From Ursus arctos (taxonomy: Eukaryota; Chordata; Mammalia; Carnivora; Ursidae), in contig NW_026622997.1 of assembly GCF_023065955.2 (NCBI RefSeq), forward strand, positions 23,850,001 through 23,914,000: a stretch of DNA of 64,000 nucleotides. The letters are read 5' to 3'. The translations under genes and the position numbers were made by a program. The notes beneath the pieces are model-generated. The model was given only the letters and a program-made list of their open reading frames with translations, did no database searches and had not been told where the DNA came from. This document shows, one piece after another, positions 63,480-64,000 of this stretch (positions within the stretch are counted from its first letter, which is position 1; each line of letters starts with the position of its first letter).

Positions 63480-64000
63480 GCATAGCAGAGCCTCTTTTAC
63501 TGCTTCACACTTCATGTTTTAGGGCACTTTTAGTTTTCCAGCAAAGTGGCATGGGAAGTACACGGACCTCCCATAGACCCCCTGCTCACACAGGTACAGC
63601 CGCCCCGTGTCAACAGCCCACCCCATTTGTTACACTGATGAACATACACTGACGCATCATTGTCACCCAGACCCCGTAGCTTACATTATGTTCTGTTCTC
63701 GGTGTTACACATTCTGTGGATTTGGAAAAGGTATAATGACGTGTCTCCGCTGTTACGGTATCAGGGAGACTAGTTTCACTGCTCGTCCCTGCTCTGCGTT
63801 CCACCTGTTCATCCCTCCCTTCTCCCTAACACCTAGCAGCCATTGATGTTTACCGTCTCTATCGTTTTTGCCTTTTCCAGAATGTCATAGAGTTGGAATC
63901 ATACAATATGTAGCCTTTTCGGATTGGCTCATTTCACTTAGTAACATGCATGTGAGTTTGCTCCGTGTCTTTCTGTGGCTTTCATTTTAACACAACAGAC
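63480..64000 (-). mobile_element. Old LINE-1 3' UTR fragment running off the window
   Basis: 'agggcacttttagttttcca', 'tgtcatagagttggaatcat' and 'ggattggctcatttcactta' are typical of old L1 3' UTR/ORF2 tail sequence in reverse. It continues past 64000. Confidence 0.7.

Larger units (their letters stand above)
57162..64000 (+). other. CDKAL1: CDKAL1 intron (5' part), downstream of the recognised exon
   Basis: The intron begins with a near-consensus donor, GTAAGA. The next CDKAL1 exon, expected to begin with two lysines, was not found before the window ends. 57162-58320 is AT-rich unique intron with a short (TAGA)n run near 58031-58049 and nothing else I recognise. The remainder is dominated by old LINE-1 fragments, listed separately. 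Confidence 0.75.

Overview
This is a mammalian nuclear window. It is AT-rich and almost entirely intronic, full of interspersed repeats, with one short spliced coding exon. The exon at 56981-57161 (+) has a pyrimidine-rich acceptor, a GTAAGA donor and an uninterrupted 60-codon frame. I recognise its product as a radical-SAM segment of CDKAL1, the threonylcarbamoyladenosine tRNA methylthiotransferase. The rest of the window is therefore read as two introns of CDKAL1: 1-56980 and 57162-64000, both running off the window.

The lineage is Carnivora. At least ten tRNA-derived CAN SINEs (SINEC) are present, with the GGGGYGCCTGGGTGGCTCAG head and the CT-rich, AAATAAATAAAATC tail. Their consensus, and tails such as 'CTCGCTGGCTGTCTC', look more like an arctoid caniform (bear, seal or mustelid type) than a dog. 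That finer placement is only an inference.

Layout: 1-7743 is unique intron with one CAN SINE and old MIR/L2 pieces. 7744-14007 is a full-length, young-looking LINE-1 on the minus strand, flanked by a 16-bp target-site duplication. Its ORF1 (300 codons) and ORF2 (1275 codons) are both open and keep every catalytic residue checked, and a CAN SINE with its own duplication sits in its 5' UTR. 14008-29000 is intron with SINEs, MIRs, a long polypurine tract and scattered unique sequence. 29022-29632 is an MLT1-type LTR. 31890-32800 is a decayed hAT (Charlie-like) transposase. 34200-49335 is mostly unique intron with L2, MIR, MER5A and two CAN SINEs. 49690-53190 and 58330-62600 are old, fragmented minus-strand LINE-1s with later insertions. 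The window ends in another LINE-1 3' UTR.

No RNA gene, CRISPR array, operon or other prokaryote-like system was found. The most notable items are the apparently intact L1 lying antisense in the CDKAL1 intron with a SINE in its promoter region, an antisense ORF crossing the L1 5' end, the hAT transposase fossil, and a few candidate conserved noncoding blocks. Repeat family names come from memory of consensus features and were not run through a repeat database.
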